Assembly: GCF_001730305.1 (NCBI RefSeq)
Contig: NZ_MIJY01000008.1
Coordinates: forward strand, 1-64,000
Length of the DNA stretch: 64,000 nt
Direction of reading: 5' to 3'
Source: Enterococcus termitis
GTDB taxonomy: Bacteria > Bacillota > Bacilli > Lactobacillales > Enterococcaceae
This document shows, piece by piece, positions 1 through 8,860 of the stretch. The notes below the pieces were generated by a model. That model searched no databases. It was not told the origin of the DNA and saw only the letters and a list, made by a program, of their open reading frames with translations. How positions within the stretch are numbered: the first letter of the stretch is position 1; the number at the start of each line of letters is the position of its first letter. The position numbers were made by a program, and so were the translations under genes.

Positions 1-55
1 CTTCAAGGTATTCCTTTACTATGTTCAATTTAAAATCTGCTTCATAAAAGTTCAA
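1..55 (-). CDS. IS3-family (IS150-like) transposase OrfA, N-terminal fragment cut by window edge
   Basis: Reading the minus strand from a TTG at 55, the frame gives MNFYEADFKLNIVKEYLE and runs off the window. This resembles the first helix of IS3/IS150-type OrfA proteins (pattern: aromatic-x-x-x-FKL-x-hydrophobic-V-x-x-YL). A GGAGG lies 8 nt before the TTG. Just upstream, at 60-103, is an inverted repeat with an outer TGACCCCCAAAAGTTGTA arm, like the terminal repeats of this IS group. Only 18 residues are visible, so the call rests on the combination of start, motif and terminal repeat. Confidence 0.5.
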   Translation of the reverse strand, partial: MNFYEADFKLNIVKEYLE

Positions 56-59
56 AAAA

Positions 60-104
60 ATGACCTCCCAAAGTTGTATTTTTCATGTACAACTTTTGGG
101 GGTC
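60..104 (-). repeat. Inverted repeat, probable IS3-family terminal repeat/leader hairpin
   Basis: TGACCTCCCAAAGTTGTA at 61-78 is nearly complementary to TACAACTTTTGGGGGTCA at 86-103. On the minus strand it is followed by seven T residues (60-54) and then the OrfA-like start. It could be the end of an IS3-family element with an inner repeat forming a leader hairpin. It may also act as a minus-strand terminator for the oxidoreductase gene that ends at 194. Confidence 0.5.
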
Positions 105-149
105 ACCTCATTCTGTCCCAGCCTCTCTGCTGTTTATTCATCGTTTAGG

Positions 150-191
150 CGACTGGTTGTAACTCATAAAGTTATCTTCCAGTTATTTTTT
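150..191 (+). terminator. Terminator-like hairpin, copy A of a dispersed repeat
   Basis: GACTGGTTGTAACT pairs imperfectly with AGTTATCTTCCAGT around a short CATAA loop and is followed by TTTTTTT on the plus strand. Two relatives occur at 22005-22051 and 29565-29613, sharing GACTGG and ACTCATA(A/G)AGTTA. The T-run ends 2 nt from the stop codon of the convergent minus-strand gene at 194. Confidence 0.6.
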
Positions 192-193
192 TA

Positions 194-1147
194 CTATTTT
201 TCCCACTCCTGCTGCATTTGATCTAATAGATCGATCACATCTCTTGTTAAAAAGAGAGAACGGTTCGGCAAGGTGCCTTCAATCATTTGGATCATATTGG
301 TGATTTCGTAATTCAGTGCTTGAGAGCTATCGCCAGAAACGATTGTTTCCGTTGTCCCATCATTAAAATATACCTTTGCTTCATCCGCACGAGGATAGTC
401 ATTAATGACAAGATACGCATCTTCAAAGGCTACGACGCCTTGTTTGGGCATTTTTGCTTGGAAACTCAGAGAAACTGTGGCTATTTCCTGTACATCATTT
501 TGTAGAATCGTTGCGGACTGCTCATCTACTCCAGTAGAAAAAGGCTGCATCACAGAAGCAATCACTTTAGGCTGAGCACTAAGGAACCAGCGGGCGAAAG
601 AAACGGCGTAAGTCCCTATGTCTAAAAGAGCACCGCCTGCTAAATCTGGATTAAAAAAGCGGTTTGTAGGATCCGGCTCTTTATAACTACCAAAGGGCGC
701 TTGGATCATTTTCAATTTACCAAAACGACCAGAATCGATCTGGCTTTTTAGTTCGTGGTATAACGGCATGTTAAAAATAGTCATCGCTTCAGCTAAAATC
801 AGATTTTTTTCTTCGGCAAGTTTTGTCGCTTCAGTTAATTCAGAACTATTCATTGTAATTGCCTTCTCACAAAGTACATGTTTTCCAGCATGTAGAGCCT
901 TTAAAATATGCTCAATATGCTGTCTATTCGGCACTGCGACATAGATGATATCGATTGAATCGTCTGTCAAAAGCTCGTCAAAAGAACCATATGCTTTTGG
1001 GATATTGTGCTGCTGAGCAAAACGTTCTGCCTTGCTTAGGGTGCGGGATGCAACGGCTTGAATCTTGCTATTTTCCTGATGAAAACTTTCTGCAAAGCTG
1101 GTTGCAATATCCCCAAGCCCGATTATTCCCCAATTGTAATTTGCCAT
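194..1147 (-). CDS. Gfo/Idh/MocA family NAD(P)-dependent oxidoreductase
   Basis: The 317-residue protein has an N-terminal Rossmann fold (GIIGLGDIA near residue 6) and the family's EKAITMN segment near residue 95, where the lysine is the usual catalytic residue. The middle has the GGALLDIGTYAVSFARW motif typical of the substrate domain. Members oxidise or reduce sugars, inositols or dihydrodiols with a nicotinamide cofactor; the substrate here cannot be read from sequence. ATG 1147 is chosen because AGGAGG lies 8 nt upstream; an in-frame TTG lies two codons earlier. The gene stands alone, with about 200 bases before the next, divergent gene. The family assignment is firm, the specific role unknown. 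Confidence 0.9.
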   Translation of the reverse strand: MANYNWGIIGLGDIATSFAESFHQENSKIQAVASRTLSKAERFAQQHNIPKAYGSFDELLTDDSIDIIYVAVPNRQHIEHILKALHAGKHVLCEKAITMNSSELTEATKLAEEKNLILAEAMTIFNMPLYHELKSQIDSGRFGKLKMIQAPFGSYKEPDPTNRFFNPDLAGGALLDIGTYAVSFARWFLSAQPKVIASVMQPFSTGVDEQSATILQNDVQEIATVSLSFQAKMPKQGVVAFEDAYLVINDYPRADEAKVYFNDGTTETIVSGDSSQALNYEITNMIQMIEGTLPNRSLFLTRDVIDLLDQMQQEWEK

Positions 1148-1346
1148 AATCAATTCCTCCTTGAATAAAGATCACTCCTATTATACATGAGAAGAGTGAA
1201 ATCGTGGACTATTTTAAGTTAAAGTGTGAAATCATAAAAATTATTGAAGAAAAAGAGGAATGTTTTTTAAAAAAACAAAAATAAATGAACCAAAGAGGTG
1301 CTTTTTTGTGGTATTTTCAGTAAAATAAAGAAAGGAGGCGAAAGTC

Positions 1347-1868
1347 ATGCACCAAATGTATATAGATATTCTTATTGATGCAATTATAGAAGAGTTTGAA
1401 ACGGAAGAAAAATTTTATACCGACTATCTCCAAACCTCAAAAGAAAACTGGGAAAATTGGAAAAAAGGCCGTACTAACTTAACGAATGAAGAAATGCAAA
1501 AAGTTAAAAATGTCTTCACGGATTATGAGTGGATGCTAACACAAAAAGTGTTACGTCAAACAATCCTTTTTCCGGAAAAAAGAAATATTGCAGTGTCTGA
1601 ATATAAACGACTAAAAACGTTGATTGCCAAAAAATGGCTGCAGTCAGGAGTAGGTATTGCTGAATTGATCCCTTCAAAAGCTGCACATGAAAAAAAGGAA
1701 CAGGCATTTATTGATTTGAAAGTCACAGTTTCTTATGGAGAATGGGGTTTTGATGATATCGTTACATTTCGACTACCAGCGACATTACAAGGGCAGCTGG
1801 AAGGGTCAAAAGTAGAATTGCTAGATTGGGTAAATGAAAATTTGATGGGGACTTACGTTGGTGAATAA
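1347..1868 (+). CDS. Hypothetical protein, 173 aa
   Basis: I do not recognise this family. It is a soluble, charged protein with no signal peptide or membrane segment. The first half is helical and rich in Glu/Lys/Trp (EENWENWKKGR region, residues 30-45). The second half (from about residue 120) looks beta-rich. AAGGAGG stands 9 nt before ATG. It starts a plus-strand run with a Thr-rich membrane peptide (20 nt downstream), a GH73 glucosaminidase and a TIM-barrel protein, so it may be cotranscribed with cell-envelope genes. The first 45 residues suggest a small helical or DNA-contacting module, but no clear helix-turn-helix can be claimed. Confidence 0.6.
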   Translation: MHQMYIDILIDAIIEEFETEEKFYTDYLQTSKENWENWKKGRTNLTNEEMQKVKNVFTDYEWMLTQKVLRQTILFPEKRNIAVSEYKRLKTLIAKKWLQSGVGIAELIPSKAAHEKKEQAFIDLKVTVSYGEWGFDDIVTFRLPATLQGQLEGSKVELLDWVNENLMGTYVGE

Positions 1869-1887
1869 GTAAGTGAGGAGCTTTTAT

Positions 1888-2076
1888 GTGAAACAAATTT
1901 TAGGCATTTTATCCGTCATAATAATGTTGGGTGCTGTGATCTATGTGTTTTTTGGACACGACACCGAAAAAGATAAAACAAAGACAACGACTGAAACAAG
2001 CCAAACGGTTACGACGACGACTTCAAAAGTACCAACGAAAACATCGACAACTACAACTACGACAGCTGTTGATTGA
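1888..2076 (+). CDS. Small membrane-anchored Thr-rich protein, 62 aa
   Basis: From GTG 1888 the product begins MKQILGILSVIIMLGAVIYV, a single hydrophobic helix. An outside tail follows that is almost entirely Thr with Lys, Ser and Val (six consecutive Thr near the end). An upstream GTG at 1873 is possible, but GAGGAG at 1875-1880 is placed 7 nt before 1888, which favours the later start. The tail resembles wall-spanning linkers, yet there is no catalytic domain or sorting signal. It lies between the unknown 173-residue protein and the GH73 gene. The function is unknown; a spacer or partner for the neighbouring hydrolase is only a guess. Confidence 0.6.
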   Translation: MKQILGILSVIIMLGAVIYVFFGHDTEKDKTKTTTETSQTVTTTTSKVPTKTSTTTTTTAVD

Positions 2077-2158
2077 TTGTAATGAAAAAAACTGATATAA
2101 TCAGTCAGCCATTATCCGAGAACAGTTCGGAACGAATACAAGAAAAAGTAGGGAATGT

Positions 2159-2779
2159 ATGAATAGTCCAAGGTATAAAAAGAAAAGAAGACAGTCGAAC
2201 TTGCCAGCATTATTTGCAGGTTTATTAATTGTCGGAGTTGCGTTTATCTTTTCAATCAATGTATTGTCTGACAGCTCGAAAAAGGAAGAGAATTCAGCAC
2301 AACAAAATGAACAAGTATCAAAAGAACAATTTATCGATAGGATCAGTCCCCATGCACAAGAATTGCAGGCATCTTATGGTGTTTTACCGAGTATCATTAT
2401 TGGTCAGGGGATATTAGAATCAAATTGGGGGCAAAGCACATTGGCTTCCAAATACAATAATTTATTTGGTATTAAAGCCTATGGTGACCAAAAAAAGATC
2501 AATCTGGAGACGCGAGAATACATAAACGAAGAGTGGATTGTCATACAAGGTGATTTTAGAGTTTATGATACGTGGGAAGAATCGATGGATGATCATACAC
2601 GATTATTTGTTAATGGCGTCACATGGAATCCAAGATTGTATGAAAATGTTTTGCTGGCAACGAATTATAAAGAAGCAGCACAAGCATTACAAGACGCTGG
2701 CTATGCGACCGATCCGACCTATGCAGAAAAAGTGATTCATGTTATTGAAAGTTATGATCTGAACAAGTATGATTATTAA
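2159..2779 (+). CDS. Membrane-anchored GH73 glucosaminidase-domain protein
   Basis: This 206-residue protein has a Lys/Arg-rich start, one membrane helix (about residues 15-36), and a glucosaminidase (GH73/LytG-type) domain from about residue 53 to the end. The catalytic acid is the Glu in GQGILESNWGQS (E87); YNNLFGIKA and YDTWEESMDDH are further family motifs. Such enzymes cut N-acetylglucosaminyl bonds in peptidoglycan. It has no LysM or other wall-binding repeats, unlike the large enterococcal autolysins, so it probably works near the membrane. It follows the Thr-rich peptide by 82 nt and precedes the TIM-barrel gene by 18 nt. The ribosome site before ATG is weak (AGGGAATGT). Confidence 0.85.
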   Translation: MNSPRYKKKRRQSNLPALFAGLLIVGVAFIFSINVLSDSSKKEENSAQQNEQVSKEQFIDRISPHAQELQASYGVLPSIIIGQGILESNWGQSTLASKYNNLFGIKAYGDQKKINLETREYINEEWIVIQGDFRVYDTWEESMDDHTRLFVNGVTWNPRLYENVLLATNYKEAAQALQDAGYATDPTYAEKVIHVIESYDLNKYDY

Positions 2780-2797
2780 TAAAAAGGAGGCGTTTAA

Positions 2798-3490
2798 ATG
2801 GAAGAAAAATGGGTTCCGGAAATTGTTACCCCTTTGAAACAAGACATCGTTCAAGTTCCAAAAGTGATTGCACAAGCGAGCGGTATTAGGATTTTTGGTA
2901 AAAAAATCAAATCGATCATTTTTACTACTGACATTGCTATCATTCGAAATACAGATGCAAATGCAGTGATCGCAGTGTATCCTTTCACCCCGCATCCGGC
3001 AATAACGAAAAGTATCATTGAAGCGGCGGATATTCCTGTATTTTCAGGTGTTGGTGGTGGATTGACGCAAGGACAAAGATCGGCATATATGAGCTTGTTT
3101 GCTGAGGCGCAAGGATCAATTGGTGTAGTTTTAAACGGACCGACTCCCGTTGAAACGGTAGAAATGGTTTGTGAGGTTGTTGATATTCCTGTTGTAAGTA
3201 CGGTGACATCAATACATACTCCGATCGATGAAAAAATAGCTGCCGGAGTGACGATGATCAATATTAGTGCTGGAAAGAAAACGGCAGAGACTGTTAAATA
3301 TTTTAGAAATAAATATCCGGAGCTGCCGATTATTGCTACTGGCGGACCGACAGATGAATCGATCACTGAAACAATCCAAGCTGGGGCAAATGCCATTACG
3401 TATACGCCACCAAGTAACGGAGAACTTTTTAGTCATAAAATGGATAAATATAGAAATTTAGAAAAAGAAAACGACCAGGCTAACACCTAA
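2798..3490 (+). CDS. TIM-barrel protein of unknown function (HisA/HisF or aldolase-like)
   Basis: The 230-residue protein alternates strands and helices as in a beta/alpha barrel. Glycine-rich phosphate-loop-like segments occur at FSGVGGGLTQGQR (about 80) and IIATGGPTDES (about 190), the latter resembling the phosphate-binding strand of HisA, TrpC and related barrels. Similar proteins tend to be annotated only as hydrolases. It has no signal peptide and ends with a charged tail. AAAGGAGG lies 8 nt before ATG. It is the last gene of the run that includes the GH73 enzyme. The fold is a fair inference; the substrate is unknown. Confidence 0.6.
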   Translation: MEEKWVPEIVTPLKQDIVQVPKVIAQASGIRIFGKKIKSIIFTTDIAIIRNTDANAVIAVYPFTPHPAITKSIIEAADIPVFSGVGGGLTQGQRSAYMSLFAEAQGSIGVVLNGPTPVETVEMVCEVVDIPVVSTVTSIHTPIDEKIAAGVTMINISAGKKTAETVKYFRNKYPELPIIATGGPTDESITETIQAGANAITYTPPSNGELFSHKMDKYRNLEKENDQANT

Positions 3491-3836
3491 CGAACTCCAT
3501 AGAGTAATAAAGAGCAAAGAATGTTAGTTAAAAATGCAGACAGAGAGTGCGGACAAAACGAAAAATCAGTTTTGTCCGCACTCTAAAACGTTATAAACGG
3601 TAGCCAAAGTCAGATTCTTCAGCAATTTAGCAAAAATTGAGTAATACAAAAACGTATTATACGATTGTTCTTTCAATTGCTCGAATCCAATCGACCTTTG
3701 ACTGAACCTCATTCTCATTGTTACAAAAACGAATTATATTACAAATTAATGAAAAATAGAATAAGCTGACTTTACTAGTCAAAATTAGAGTATTTTTATG
3801 TTATCATTAAAGTAAATGAAATGAGGAGTTGGGAAA
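3491..3836. other. Gene-free stretch with a perfect inverted repeat
   Basis: No coding frame is convincing here. It holds the 16-bp perfect inverted repeat at 3544-3584 and an A/T-rich part that should contain the promoter of the NlpC/P60 gene at 3837. I could not pick a clear -35/-10 pair or a WalR box (TGTWAH direct repeat). Confidence 0.6.
3544..3584. repeat. Perfect 16-bp inverted repeat
   Basis: AGAGTGCGGACAAAAC at 3544-3559 is matched exactly by GTTTTGTCCGCACTCT at 3569-3584 around a 9-nt loop. No T-run follows on the plus strand. It lies 54 bases after the TIM-barrel gene and could still terminate or protect that transcript's 3' end. Confidence 0.7.
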
Positions 3837-4895
3837 ATGAAGAAAAAGTATAGTTACATAGTTATCGCTGCTTTTGCATTATTGGCAGTTGGTAAGGCTC
3901 AGTCTGTTGAAGCGACTGAGGTTTTTGGGGATGAAAGTTATCAAGAAGCGATCGAGGCTGGTTACACAGCAGAGCAGATCCAACAAATACAAGAAATGCC
4001 TGACTTTTCATTAGAAACGATCGAAGAACAGCCTAGCGCAAGAAGTGCAGCTACTTTTGCAGCGGTTTCTCAGAAAACACAAATCGTGAATGAAGCAAGA
4101 AGACATTTAGGTAAACCATACGCTTGGGGTGGCAAAGGACCCAATGTATTTGATTGCTCTGGTTTGACTCGCTATGTTTATCTGCAAGTAACTGGAAAAA
4201 ATATTGGTGATTATACTGTGCCTCAAGAAAAATCTGGGGATCAGATCAGTGTTGCACAAGCAGAACCAGGAGATCTTTATTTTTGGGGAGCAAAAGGAAA
4301 TACGTATCACGTAGCGATTGCGATCGGTAATGGTCAGTATATTCACGCACCTAATGCAAATGAAGTAGTAAAAATCAATTCAACAACCTATTTTAAACCT
4401 GATTTTGCTGTTCGAGTAATAAAAAACAGTAGCTCAACCCCAAACTTAGTAAGCTATAGAACTCACGTACAAGATTTTGGCTGGGGCGGTTATGTTCAAT
4501 CTGGTCAATCAAGCGGAACAACTGGCAAAAAGAAACGTTTAGAAGGAATCCAGATCAAGTTGGATTCTTCTGTAAATGGGAATATTCAATATAAAACACA
4601 TATCCAAGATATTGGTTGGCAAGGTTGGAAAACGAATAATGTATTGAGTGGAACGACAGGTCAAAAGAAAAGACTAGAAGCGATCCAAATACAGCTGACA
4701 GGAACTGCGGCAACACAGTATGATGTCCAATACCGTGTGCATTCTCAAGATTACGGCTGGCAAGCATGGACGAAAAATGGTCAATCATCAGGAACACAAG
4801 GACTATCTAAACGCTTAGAAGCAATCGAAATTAGAGTAGTTCCTAAAAATACTGCTCTGCCAACAGGTGGTAAAGCAGCGTTTATCAAAAAATAA
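3837..4895 (+). CDS. Secreted NlpC/P60 peptidase with three C-terminal ChW repeats
   Basis: The 352-residue protein has a signal peptide (about 1-25, cleavage near SVEA), a short linker, and an NlpC/P60 domain at about 78-195. The catalytic Cys is in FDCSGLTRYVY (C107), with H158 (TYHVAIAIG) and H170 (YIHAPN) completing the site. This family cuts gamma-D-Glu to diamino-acid or related peptide bonds in peptidoglycan. The C-terminus carries three repeats of about 45 residues with a GWGGYV, GWQGWK or GWQAW core and KKRLE(G/A)IQI ends, which is the clostridial hydrophobic-W (ChW) repeat, often linked with cell-surface binding. ATG follows GAGGAG. A strong terminator follows, so it is probably monocistronic. 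Confidence 0.9.
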   Translation: MKKKYSYIVIAAFALLAVGKAQSVEATEVFGDESYQEAIEAGYTAEQIQQIQEMPDFSLETIEEQPSARSAATFAAVSQKTQIVNEARRHLGKPYAWGGKGPNVFDCSGLTRYVYLQVTGKNIGDYTVPQEKSGDQISVAQAEPGDLYFWGAKGNTYHVAIAIGNGQYIHAPNANEVVKINSTTYFKPDFAVRVIKNSSSTPNLVSYRTHVQDFGWGGYVQSGQSSGTTGKKKRLEGIQIKLDSSVNGNIQYKTHIQDIGWQGWKTNNVLSGTTGQKKRLEAIQIQLTGTAATQYDVQYRVHSQDYGWQAWTKNGQSSGTQGLSKRLEAIEIRVVPKNTALPTGGKAAFIKK

Positions 4896-4933
4896 TCATT
4901 AATTTCATAGTATAAAAAAATATATGTAATCAA

Positions 4934-4990
4934 AGCTCTGTAAAATTTCAATGAAAAATAATTATTTTCATTGAAATTTTCAGAGTTTTA
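4934..4990 (+). terminator. Intrinsic terminator after NlpC/P60-ChW gene
   Basis: CTCTG plus AAAATTTCAATGAAAA pairs with TTTTCATTGAAATTTT plus CAGAG, about 20 bp of stem, followed by TTTTA. It ends just before the xpt leader. Confidence 0.8.
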
Positions 4991-5012
4991 TACTATTGTA
5001 TAGTAATACGAG

Positions 5013-5761
<749 letters not shown>

Positions 5762-5763
5762 CG

Positions 5764-7080
5764 TTGGAAAATGAAGAAAAACAAATTGCTGCATTGAATC
5801 AACCAGAAACAGAAAACGGTAAAGCCGCAGTATTGGGCTTGCAGCATTTATTAGCGATGTATGCTGGAGCTGTAGCAGTCCCACTACTAATTGGAACAGG
5901 TCTGAATTTTAATTCGGAACAAATGACTTATTTAATTTCTATTGATATTTTCATGTGTGGAATTGCGACGTTGTTGCAGTTGACGGTTAATAAATTTTTC
6001 GGGATTGGCTTGCCAGTTGTCCTTGGTTGTGCGATTCAGGCGGTAGCACCATTGATCATGATCGGGAATGATAAAGGAATTGGTGCGATTTACGGTTCAA
6101 TTATTGCCTCCGGTATTTTTGTTGTTTTAGTATCAGGCATTTTTTCGAAAATCAAAATCTTATTTCCGCCATTAGTTACTGGAACCGTGATTACGGTGAT
6201 TGGTTTGACCTTAATACCTGTTGCAGTGGAAAAAATGGGCGGCGGAGTTGCTTCAGCTGCTGATTTTGGTAGCGGCACTCATTTACTTTTAGCATTTGTC
6301 ACGATAGCGTTGATTATTGTGGTTCAAGTGTGGGGTCGAGGATTTATCAAATCGATTGCTGTTTTAGTTGGTTTGGTCGGCGGTACAGTTTTAGCTGCTC
6401 TATTAGGTCAAGTTGATCTAGCGCCTGTTGGTGAAGCGACTTGGTTTCATTTTCCACAGCCCTTCTACTTTGGTGCACCGACATTTGACATTTCATCGAT
6501 CGTGTTAATGATCATTATTTCGATCGTAAGTATGGTTGAATCAACGGGTGTCTATTTTGCTCTTGGAGATATTACTGGAAAACAAGTGGGAGAAGAAGAG
6601 CTGAAAAAAGGATATCGAGCTGAGGGATTAGCAGTTATTTTAGGTGGGATATTTAATACCTTTCCTTATACTGGTTTTTCTCAAAATGTTGGTTTAGTAC
6701 AGCTTTCAGGAATCAAAACTCGGAGACCGATTTACTATTCCGCGTTTTTCTTAATTGCTTTAGGGCTATTGCCAAAAGTCGGCGCGGTCGCTCAAATAAT
6801 TCCAGAATCTGTATTGGGCGGGGGAATGCTAGTGATGTTTGGTATGGTAGCTGTTCAAGGAATGAGAATGCTATCAAAAGTCGATTACACAAATGATAAA
6901 AATCTATTGATTATTGCTATTTCGATTGGTTTCGGTTTAGGCTTCACTATGATGCCAACCTTATTCCAGCAGATGCCTGAAACCTTGCGCATGTTTACTG
7001 GAAACGGAATCGTGATGAGTAGTTTAACAGCAATTATTTTGAATTTACTATTTAATGGTTTAAAATCTGATATAAAATAA
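5764..7080 (+). CDS. pbuX: Xanthine permease (NCS2 family)
   Basis: The 438-residue membrane protein has the NCS2 family layout with about 12-14 helices. Visible motifs are LGLQHLLAMYAGAVAVPLL in the first helix and the family's conserved GFSQNVGLVQLSGIKTR region near residue 310. It probably imports xanthine for the Xpt reaction. The start is TTG at 5764, with GAGGGGG about 10 nt upstream; the ATG nearby is out of frame. It is the second gene of the riboswitch-controlled operon and ends at a clear hairpin. Confidence 0.94.
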   Translation: MENEEKQIAALNQPETENGKAAVLGLQHLLAMYAGAVAVPLLIGTGLNFNSEQMTYLISIDIFMCGIATLLQLTVNKFFGIGLPVVLGCAIQAVAPLIMIGNDKGIGAIYGSIIASGIFVVLVSGIFSKIKILFPPLVTGTVITVIGLTLIPVAVEKMGGGVASAADFGSGTHLLLAFVTIALIIVVQVWGRGFIKSIAVLVGLVGGTVLAALLGQVDLAPVGEATWFHFPQPFYFGAPTFDISSIVLMIIISIVSMVESTGVYFALGDITGKQVGEEELKKGYRAEGLAVILGGIFNTFPYTGFSQNVGLVQLSGIKTRRPIYYSAFFLIALGLLPKVGAVAQIIPESVLGGGMLVMFGMVAVQGMRMLSKVDYTNDKNLLIIAISIGFGLGFTMMPTLFQQMPETLRMFTGNGIVMSSLTAIILNLLFNGLKSDIK

Positions 7081-7093
7081 GAGAACTATAGGA

Positions 7094-7130
7094 AGAAAAA
7101 CCGAATACTATTTTGGTTTTTCTTTATTTT
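7094..7130 (+). terminator. Terminator of xpt-pbuX
   Basis: AGAAAAACC pairs with GGTTTTTCT around a 12-nt loop and is followed by TTATTTTG. The 5' arm contains AAAACCGAA, which also resembles a PurBox. Confidence 0.75.
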
Positions 7131-7136
7131 GTCTGT

Positions 7137-7212
7137 ATATACGAACATTAGTATAAAAAAATACTCTAATATTCGATTTTATTTTGACAGCTACGTACAG
7201 CATTGCTAAAAT
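7137..7212 (+). promoter_or_regulatory. purE promoter with PurBox
   Basis: The promoter is TTGACA at 7184-7189, a 17-nt spacer and TAAAAT at 7207-7212. The 13-mer ATATACGAACATT at 7137-7149 matches the PurBox consensus AWWWCCGAACWWT at 12 of 13 positions. Its CGAA (7142) starts exactly 42 nt before the -35, which places it near -76. A reversed TTCG lies at 7172-7175, 30 bp centre to centre from the first, the spacing of paired boxes in Bacillus. The same 42-nt geometry is found at purC and at the NCS2 permease gene. Confidence 0.85.
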
Positions 7213-7239
7213 GAAGAAGAATAGAGGAAGGGGAATGTT

Positions 7240-7728
7240 ATGTCTGTCTTGGTTTCAGTAGTAATGGGAAGTACATCAGATTGGCCCACAATGAAGCATG
7301 CGTGCGACCGTTTAGAAGCATTTGGCATTTCGTATGAAAAAAAGGTAGTCTCTGCGCATCGAACACCTGATTATATGTTTAGATTCGCGGAACAGGCGAG
7401 AGATCGTGGTATCAAGGTAATCATTGCAGGAGCAGGAGGTGCAGCTCATTTGCCGGGAATGATTGCTGCGAAGACAACATTACCGGTGATTGGTGTACCG
7501 ATTCAATCGAAAGCTTTGAATGGATTGGATTCTTTATTATCGATTGTTCAGATGCCTGGAGGAGTTCCTGTTGCAACCACTGCTATCGGTAAAGCTGGTG
7601 CAACGAATGCCGGACTGCTTGCAGTTCAGATGCTTTCCATGTATGATGTAGAGTTAGCAGGGAAATTAGCCGCTGAGCGGAAATTTCTTGAAGAAACAGT
7701 GATGGAAAGTAGTGATGAACTTGAATAA
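7240..7728 (+). CDS. purE: N5-carboxyaminoimidazole ribonucleotide mutase
   Basis: The 162-residue class I PurE converts N5-CAIR to CAIR. Motifs are [15 protein letters not shown] at the N-terminus, [11 protein letters not shown] with the catalytic His, and [12 protein letters not shown] in the nucleotide site. It is paired with PurK as expected for the bacterial two-step route. GAGGAAGGGG lies before ATG 7240. It is the first gene of purE-purK-purB behind the PurBox promoter, and the purK start lies inside its last codons. Confidence 0.97.
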   Translation: MSVLVSVVMGSTSDWPTMKHACDRLEAFGISYEKKVVSAHRTPDYMFRFAEQARDRGIKVIIAGAGGAAHLPGMIAAKTTLPVIGVPIQSKALNGLDSLLSIVQMPGGVPVATTAIGKAGATNAGLLAVQMLSMYDVELAGKLAAERKFLEETVMESSDELE

Positions 7729-8842
7729 ACCGTTATTGCCGGGGCAAATGATCGGTATTGTCGGCGGCGGACAATTAGGTAGAATGATGGCGTTGAGCGC
7801 ACGTGAAATGGGGTTTCGCGTTGGTGTTTTGGATCCAACAGTCGATTGTCCAGCTGCTCAGGTCGCTGATTGGCATTTATTAGCTGAATATGATGACTTA
7901 GAAGCTCTGAAAGAATTGGCAACACGTTCACAGGTTTTGACGTATGAATTTGAAAATGTGGATGTTGAAACATTGATGCAAGTACAGGATTTGGTCGAGA
8001 TTCCTCAGGGAACAGATCTTTTGGCAATCACCCAAGACCGCTTATTGGAAAAATCATTTTTAGAAGAAAATAACATTGTTATTGCCCCATATGCAACAAT
8101 TGTTAGTCCTACAGATATTCAAGATGCGATTGATGGAATTGGGTATCCTTGCGTCTTAAAGACTACTAGAGGCGGTTATGACGGTAAAGGCCAATTTGTC
8201 TTGTACAGTACCTCTGATGTGGCAGCTTCCATGCCTTTATTGAGAGAAGGAACATGTGTCTTAGAAGCATGGATCCCATACGAAAAAGAAATCTCTGTTC
8301 TTGTAAGCGGCAATGGTCAAGGAGGATATACTGTATTTCCTGTTGTGGAAAACATCCACCGTAACAATATTCTTCATGAAACGATTGCTCCAGCGAGAGT
8401 AGAAGAAGAGGTTATCGCTGAAGCACAGAGGATAGCGCTTGTTATTGCGGAGTCCGTTGATTTAGCTGGAACTTTGGCTGTTGAGATGTTTTTGACGAAT
8501 GATGGTGGCATCTATGTGAACGAATTAGCACCAAGACCTCATAATTCTGGACATTACTCGATCGAAGCTTGTTCAATGAGCCAATTCGATGCTCATATCC
8601 GTGGAATATGTGGTTGGCCGCTGGCAAAAGTGGATCTTTTATCTGGAGCGGTAATGGTCAATATTTTAGGTAACGAGATCTATGAAACAATGGATATCAT
8701 TTCTGAAAAGCCAGACTGGCATTTTCACTATTATGGTAAAGCAGAAGCAAAAAAAGATCGTAAGATGGGACACATTACGATTTTAACAGAAGACACATTT
8801 GAAACATTAGAAGAGATTTACCAAACGAATATTTGGGATTAA
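7715..8842 (+). CDS. purK: N5-carboxyaminoimidazole ribonucleotide synthase
   Basis: This 375-residue ATP-grasp enzyme makes N5-CAIR from AIR, bicarbonate and ATP. It opens with [20 protein letters not shown], then has the ATP-grasp stretch [14 protein letters not shown] near residue 148 and [13 protein letters not shown] near residue 270, all characteristic. ATG 7715 is preferred; a GTG one codon earlier would add one residue. It overlaps the end of purE by 14 nt, so translation is probably coupled. purB follows after 18 nt. Confidence 0.97.
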   Translation: MNLNKPLLPGQMIGIVGGGQLGRMMALSAREMGFRVGVLDPTVDCPAAQVADWHLLAEYDDLEALKELATRSQVLTYEFENVDVETLMQVQDLVEIPQGTDLLAITQDRLLEKSFLEENNIVIAPYATIVSPTDIQDAIDGIGYPCVLKTTRGGYDGKGQFVLYSTSDVAASMPLLREGTCVLEAWIPYEKEISVLVSGNGQGGYTVFPVVENIHRNNILHETIAPARVEEEVIAEAQRIALVIAESVDLAGTLAVEMFLTNDGGIYVNELAPRPHNSGHYSIEACSMSQFDAHIRGICGWPLAKVDLLSGAVMVNILGNEIYETMDIISEKPDWHFHYYGKAEAKKDRKMGHITILTEDTFETLEEIYQTNIWD

Positions 8843-8860
8843 AAAGGAGCAGATAAACGA

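Noticed and set aside
2851-3396. 181-residue minus-strand hydrophobic frame
   Set aside because: It is the antisense of the TIM-barrel gene, with no ribosome site; typical shadow frame.
3770-3820. WalR box upstream of the NlpC/P60 gene
   Set aside because: TGTTAT and AGTAAA occur but do not form the TGTWAH-N5-TGTWAH direct repeat.
4975-4989. CodY box at the xpt promoter (AATTTTCAGAGTTTT)
   Set aside because: Only about 12 of 15 positions match and it is formed by the 3' arm of a terminator hairpin.
7097-7109. AAAACCGAATACT as a further PurBox (11/13) before purE
   Set aside because: It is part of the pbuX terminator stem, and its distance to the -35 (82 nt) does not match the 42-nt rule.
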